Shown in pieces: positions 6,472 to 8,192 of a stretch of DNA of 8,192 bases. Source of the DNA: CAZFBR01 sp035353495 [NCBI: uncultured bacterium] (GTDB taxonomy: Bacteria; DAOPZR01); contig CAZFBR010000160.1 in the NCBI GenBank assembly GCA_964517215.1, positions 1-8,192 of the forward strand, read 5' to 3'. A program made the translations under genes and the position numbers. Positions within the stretch are counted from its first letter, which is position 1. Every line of letters starts with the position of its first letter. The notes under the pieces are model-generated. The model saw only the letters and a list, made by a program, of their open reading frames with translations, did not search any database and was not told where the DNA came from.

Positions 6472-8192
6472 GTGAGTTCAATCGCGAGCTGGAGCTGCGC
6501 GAACTGGAGCGGAAGTTCAAACTGTCACTGAAGATGCACTGGTTCCTGCCGCTCCTGTTGTGCGCGCTGCTGTTCACCGGCTTCAACCAGCAGCAGTGGG
6601 ACTTTTTTGTGCCGCTGCTGAAACTGGTGGGGGCAATCTATGCGGGCAATCTGCTGGCGGCACTCATCCTGCGCCGCCCGACGGCGGCCCTGATCCGCAG
6701 TGCGCTGATCGTGCAATTCACGATTGACCTGGCGGCGACCACGAGTCTGGTCGAATCGTATGCGGTTGCGGACAGCGCCTTCACGGTGCTCTACCCGGTG
6801 ATCATCGTCACCGCCGGCCTGTTCCTGCCCGGGCAGGGGGCGCTGATCGTGGCCACCATCGCCGCCGCGCTCTACACCGGCACCATGGTCTATACCTACT
6901 ATTATCCCGAGGGCACCGCCGGCGGTTACTTCGGCGACCTGATCGGCCAGCACCAGCTGCTCAACCGTGAGGACTACCTCATCGTGGTGGCGACGATCAA
7001 GATCCTCTTTTTCTACGTGGTCGCGTTCCTGACAGTGGCCATGCGCCGGATTATCGATTCCACGCGGCGGGAACTTGACCGCGCGCGGCTGGACAATGAA
7101 ACGCTGATCGTCACCATGCCCGCGGGGCTGATTGCCGTCGGCTGCGACGAACAGGTCGCCCGCATCAACGAGCGCGCGGCGACGCTGCTGACCCGCTTCG
7201 GGCTGACGGTGACGGAAGGGGCGCGGTTTGCCGAAGTGCTGCCGGCGAAGTTTGCGGAACTGCTGCAGCGCGCCGTCGACAGCGAAATGACCTGCCACAG
7301 CCGCATTGTGCACCGGCACGGCGACAGTGAGTATCATTGCGACGCGCAGGCGGCGCCGCTGCTGCGGGACGGGGTGCACTACGGCGGGGTGCTGATTTTT
7401 GTCGATGTGACCGCCCAGGTCGAACTGGAGCGCCAGCTGGAACGCAGCCAGCGCATGTCGCTGATCGGCAAGATGCTGGCCAGCATCGCCTATGGCGTGC
7501 GCAATCCCGTGCAGAGCGCGCTGCGCTATGCCGAGGTCATGAACGAGCGGCTGCAGAAGAGCAAGGTGCAGTTCGGTGAGATGATGATGCTGACCGGCGC
7601 CCTGCGCCGCGCGGACACGGCGCTGACCCGCATCCAGGATTTCACCCAGCTCAGCGCCAGCCGCAGCGAGGCGGTCAATCTGCTGACCCTGCTCGGCCGC
7701 GTGCGCATGGCCCGGTTCGAGGAGCTGAAGCACAAGCGCGTGCAATGGCTGGTTGAGGGCGAAAACGTGACGGCCCAGGGCGATGCCGCCCGGCTCGAAC
7801 AGCTGATCAATAATCTCGTCGACAATTCGCTGGCGGCCATGCCTGATGGCGGCACCCTGACGCTGCATCTCGCCTACGAGCCGCGCAGTGATGCCCCGGA
7901 CAAATGGGTGTCGCTGCGCTGCGGCGATACGGGCACGGGCATTGACGCCGACCTCCAGGGCCGCATCTTCGACCCGTTTTTCACCACGAAGGGGGAGGGG
8001 CATTACGGGCTGGGGCTGTCCGCCTGCGCGAAGACCGCGGCCGAAACCGGGCGCGCCATCGTGCCCGTCCGGACCGACGTCACGCAGGAGGCCGATGTGG
8101 CCGCCCTGTTCGACCGGGCCGTGGCGCAATTCGGCCGGGTGGACATCGCCGTGGCCAACGCGGCCATCCTGATCGCCGAACCCGTGGACACC
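6468..8192 (+). CDS. Six-TM PAS histidine-kinase-like protein lacking the phospho-acceptor His (3' end off window, chimeric tail)
   Basis: The ATG overlaps the previous stop (ATGA), with GGGGAGG at 6451-6457 upstream. A charged N-terminal helix is followed by about six membrane segments (near 25-40, 47-68, 78-97, 106-120, 122-145, 170-191), a PAS-like domain (about 206-325), and a dimerisation helix 'SLIGKMLASIAYGVRNPVQ'. In active kinases of the PilS/NtrB type this reads SIAHEhRNP; here the His is Tyr342 and the Glu is Gly343. The ATP-binding domain keeps its N box ('INNLVDNSLAAM', N453), G1 box ('GDTGTGID', D487), F box ('FDPFFTTKGEG', 501-511) and G2 box (G514-L-G516-L). It may bind ATP but should not autophosphorylate in the usual way. 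After 'LSACAKT' (about residue 523) the sequence becomes short-chain-dehydrogenase-like in the same frame, so the true C-terminus is uncertain. The topology suggests a PilS-like sensor; no response regulator is visible before the window ends. Confidence 0.8.
   Translation, partial: MSEFNRELELRELERKFKLSLKMHWFLPLLLCALLFTGFNQQQWDFFVPLLKLVGAIYAGNLLAALILRRPTAALIRSALIVQFTIDLAATTSLVESYAVADSAFTVLYPVIIVTAGLFLPGQGALIVATIAAALYTGTMVYTYYYPEGTAGGYFGDLIGQHQLLNREDYLIVVATIKILFFYVVAFLTVAMRRIIDSTRRELDRARLDNETLIVTMPAGLIAVGCDEQVARINERAATLLTRFGLTVTEGARFAEVLPAKFAELLQRAVDSEMTCHSRIVHRHGDSEYHCDAQAAPLLRDGVHYGGVLIFVDVTAQVELERQLERSQRMSLIGKMLASIAYGVRNPVQSALRYAEVMNERLQKSKVQFGEMMMLTGALRRADTALTRIQDFTQLSASRSEAVNLLTLLGRVRMARFEELKHKRVQWLVEGENVTAQGDAARLEQLINNLVDNSLAAMPDGGTLTLHLAYEPRSDAPDKWVSLRCGDTGTGIDADLQGRIFDPFFTTKGEGHYGLGLSACAKTAAETGRAIVPVRTDVTQEADVAALFDRAVAQFGRVDIAVANAAILIAEPVDT
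8037..8192 (+). other. Short-chain dehydrogenase (SDR) internal segment, in frame with the kinase
   Basis: From about 8037 the reading frame of the kinase gives 'AAETGRAIVPVRTDVTQEAD' and then 'FDRAVAQFGRVDIAVANAAI'. This is the middle of a classical SDR: the D-V-T turn that contacts the adenine ring (D537 in kinase numbering), the FGxhDhhV strand, and NAA in place of NAG. The Rossmann start (TGxxxGIG) that should precede it by some 50 residues is absent; kinase sequence sits there instead. The segment uses GCC for Ala more consistently than the upstream kinase region. It continues past the window edge. It is either part of a different gene joined by an assembly error, or the remnant of a real recombination. 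Confidence 0.7.

Noticed and set aside
6525-8129. Long minus-strand open frame of 534 codons opposite the kinase gene
   Set aside because: Low-complexity His/Arg/Gln/Gly translation. The + strand has clear kinase boxes in order, so this is a shadow.

Overview
The window is a GC-rich stretch (about 60-65% G+C by eye) that looks like Gram-negative bacterial DNA. It encodes a periplasm-facing DsbD-type disulfide reductase, an exported two-domain protein and a membrane sensor kinase. A proteobacterium is the best guess, but nothing here fixes the class. All genes I can support lie on the + strand. The long minus-strand frames read as low-complexity Arg/His/Gln shadows of G/C-ending codons. No tRNA, rRNA, insertion sequence or CRISPR array was seen.

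Layout. (1) 2-427 is the 3' end of an unrecognised gene. (2) 428-691 is non-coding and holds a strong hairpin, then a sigma-70-like promoter with a perfect TTGACA box and a short AT-rich inverted repeat over the expected start point. (3) 692-2089 encodes a divergent archaeo-eukaryotic primase (AEP)-like protein. A PriS-like catalytic region appears fused to a C-terminal region that resembles the iron-sulfur domain of PriL. (4) 2107-3033 encodes an AbiEii/AbiGii-like nucleotidyltransferase with no AbiEi-type antitoxin beside it. (5) 3030-4844 encodes a DsbD/ScsB-like membrane thiol reductase, apparently started by CTG in a CTGA overlap with the previous stop. (6) 4852-6471 encodes an exported protein with an F5/8 type C (discoidin)-like domain and a FecR-like domain. 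(7) 6468-8192 encodes a six-TM, PAS, histidine-kinase-like protein that runs off the window edge.

From 692 onward the genes are packed with gaps of 17 nt or less and two stop/start overlaps, so they could be one transcript. Function splits it into a nucleic-acid module (primase-like plus nucleotidyltransferase) and an envelope module (thiol reductase, exported sensor-like protein, membrane kinase).

Three things deserve most attention. First, the primase/nucleotidyltransferase pair is a candidate undescribed defence or nucleic-acid-processing unit. Second, the kinase has Tyr where the phospho-accepting His should be (Y342). Third, near 8028-8050 the kinase ATPase domain turns in frame into the middle of a short-chain dehydrogenase. 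That is either a chimeric assembly join or a real gene fusion, so the last ~150 bases should not be trusted as part of the same locus until checked.
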